Assembly: GCA_001804785.1 (NCBI GenBank)
Contig: MHBG01000082.1
Location: 1-62,760 of the forward strand
Source: Lentisphaerae bacterium GWF2_45_14
GTDB taxonomy: Bacteria > Verrucomicrobiota > Lentisphaeria > Victivallales > GWF2-45-14
Direction of reading: 5' to 3'
DNA: 62,760 nucleotides
Shown: positions 62,517 to 62,760 of the stretch, one piece after another
Layout: every line of letters begins with the position of its first letter
Numbering within the stretch: position 1 is the first letter of the stretch
Notes under the pieces: model-generated
What the model saw: the letters and a program-made list of their open reading frames with translations, nothing else
Told to the model about the DNA's origin: nothing
Database searches by the model: none
Translations under genes and position numbers: made by a program

Positions 62517-62623
62517 AAAAAAAGTCCGGTAAAAAACTGGCAAGACGTAATGCGATGATGCCGCCAAAAGTCATTTTGGTGCGACAAGCTCAATAAATTC
62601 TAATATTTATTAGCTTATAGGGG

Positions 62624-62651
62624 TTGACTTTCCCTCGAGATCCTGTATTGT
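62624..62651 (+). promoter_or_regulatory. Sigma-70 promoter for a gene beyond the window
   Basis: TTGACT (62624-62629), a 16-base spacer and TATTGT (62646-62651). An AAACGTTT palindrome (62666-62673) lies just downstream, LacI-type in look. No gene can be called in the last 109 bases. Confidence 0.55.
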
Positions 62652-62760
62652 TGTTCCGGACTACGAAACGTTTTCTTGTCCAGGTAAAACGTCACGAATC
62701 ATGAATGCGACAATCGCGAACAACTCGGATGGGACATGCTGCGCCTGCGCGAACGGCGAC

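Noticed and set aside
62700..62760. Start of a gene at the right edge (ATG at 62700)
   Set aside because: Only about 20 codons are visible, there is no ribosome site, and an alternative frame looks equally plausible.

Overview
The window looks like part of a chromosome from a Lentisphaerota-type bacterium (PVC superphylum). This is inferred from the gene mix, not from a marker gene. The clues are two prepilin-like proteins ending in an H-X9-DG motif, each encoded beside a GntR-type regulator and a large glycan-related lipoprotein, plus DUF4838, DUF4886, U32-like and Gfo/Idh families, a Gram-negative envelope (TolB, RND pump, lipoproteins) and one flagellin gene.

Layout. 1-7.2 kb: an AI-2E-type permease faces a leftward cluster (Ser/Thr kinase, response regulator, phasin-like protein, UbiB-type kinase, acyl carrier protein, RecO). 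7.3-15.4 kb: RND adaptor and pump, a methyltransferase, a UxaE-type epimerase, a secreted unknown and a YkgJ-type cysteine-cluster protein. 15.5-22 kb: nucleotide-sugar and surface-glycan genes (UDP-sugar dehydrogenase, epimerase, UDP-galactopyranose-mutase-like flavoprotein, polytopic membrane protein) around a tRNA-Gly(CCC) and a 609-base stretch without a clear gene. 22.1-23.6 kb: a complete but frameshifted IS630-type element and a fragment of a second transposase. 23.8-27.8 kb: U32-like and DUF4886 proteins, then an IclR regulator with a double 4Fe-4S QueG-like protein. 28-34.9 kb: a leftward glycan operon (GntR, Gfo/Idh oxidoreductase, sugar isomerase, 1020-residue lipoprotein, prepilin-like protein). 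35-38.2 kb: a TetR regulator and a four-domain sulfur-transfer flavoprotein. 38.3-44.2 kb: DUF58 and transglutaminase proteins, flagellin, a secreted unknown and a membrane Hpt protein. 44.2-47.8 kb: ROK regulator and GH2 hydrolase. 47.9-52.9 kb: housekeeping genes (TPR-like protein, UDP-sugar pyrophosphorylase, arginyl/leucyl transferase, PSP1/RicT protein). 53-57.4 kb: a second, AT-richer glycan module (GntR/LacI-type regulator, prepilin-like protein, DUF4838 lipoprotein). 57.6-62.5 kb: FolC, TolB and a DinG-type helicase.

How the genes work together. Five local regulators (IclR, two GntR types, TetR, ROK) each have a near-consensus sigma-70 promoter, and each has a palindrome or phased repeat at or just after the -10 element. 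This is the layout expected for autoregulated catabolic or stress operons. The two glycan modules share one plan: a GntR helix-turn-helix fused to a LacI-like sensor, an H-X9-DG pseudopilin and a large lipoprotein. They may be this lineage's counterpart of a polysaccharide utilisation locus. The strongest single regulatory signal is a hairpin in the flagellin leader that presents ACAGGGAUGU, a perfect match to the core of the CsrA-binding consensus. It lies just upstream of a GGA-containing Shine-Dalgarno, as in CsrA-controlled flagellin mRNAs.
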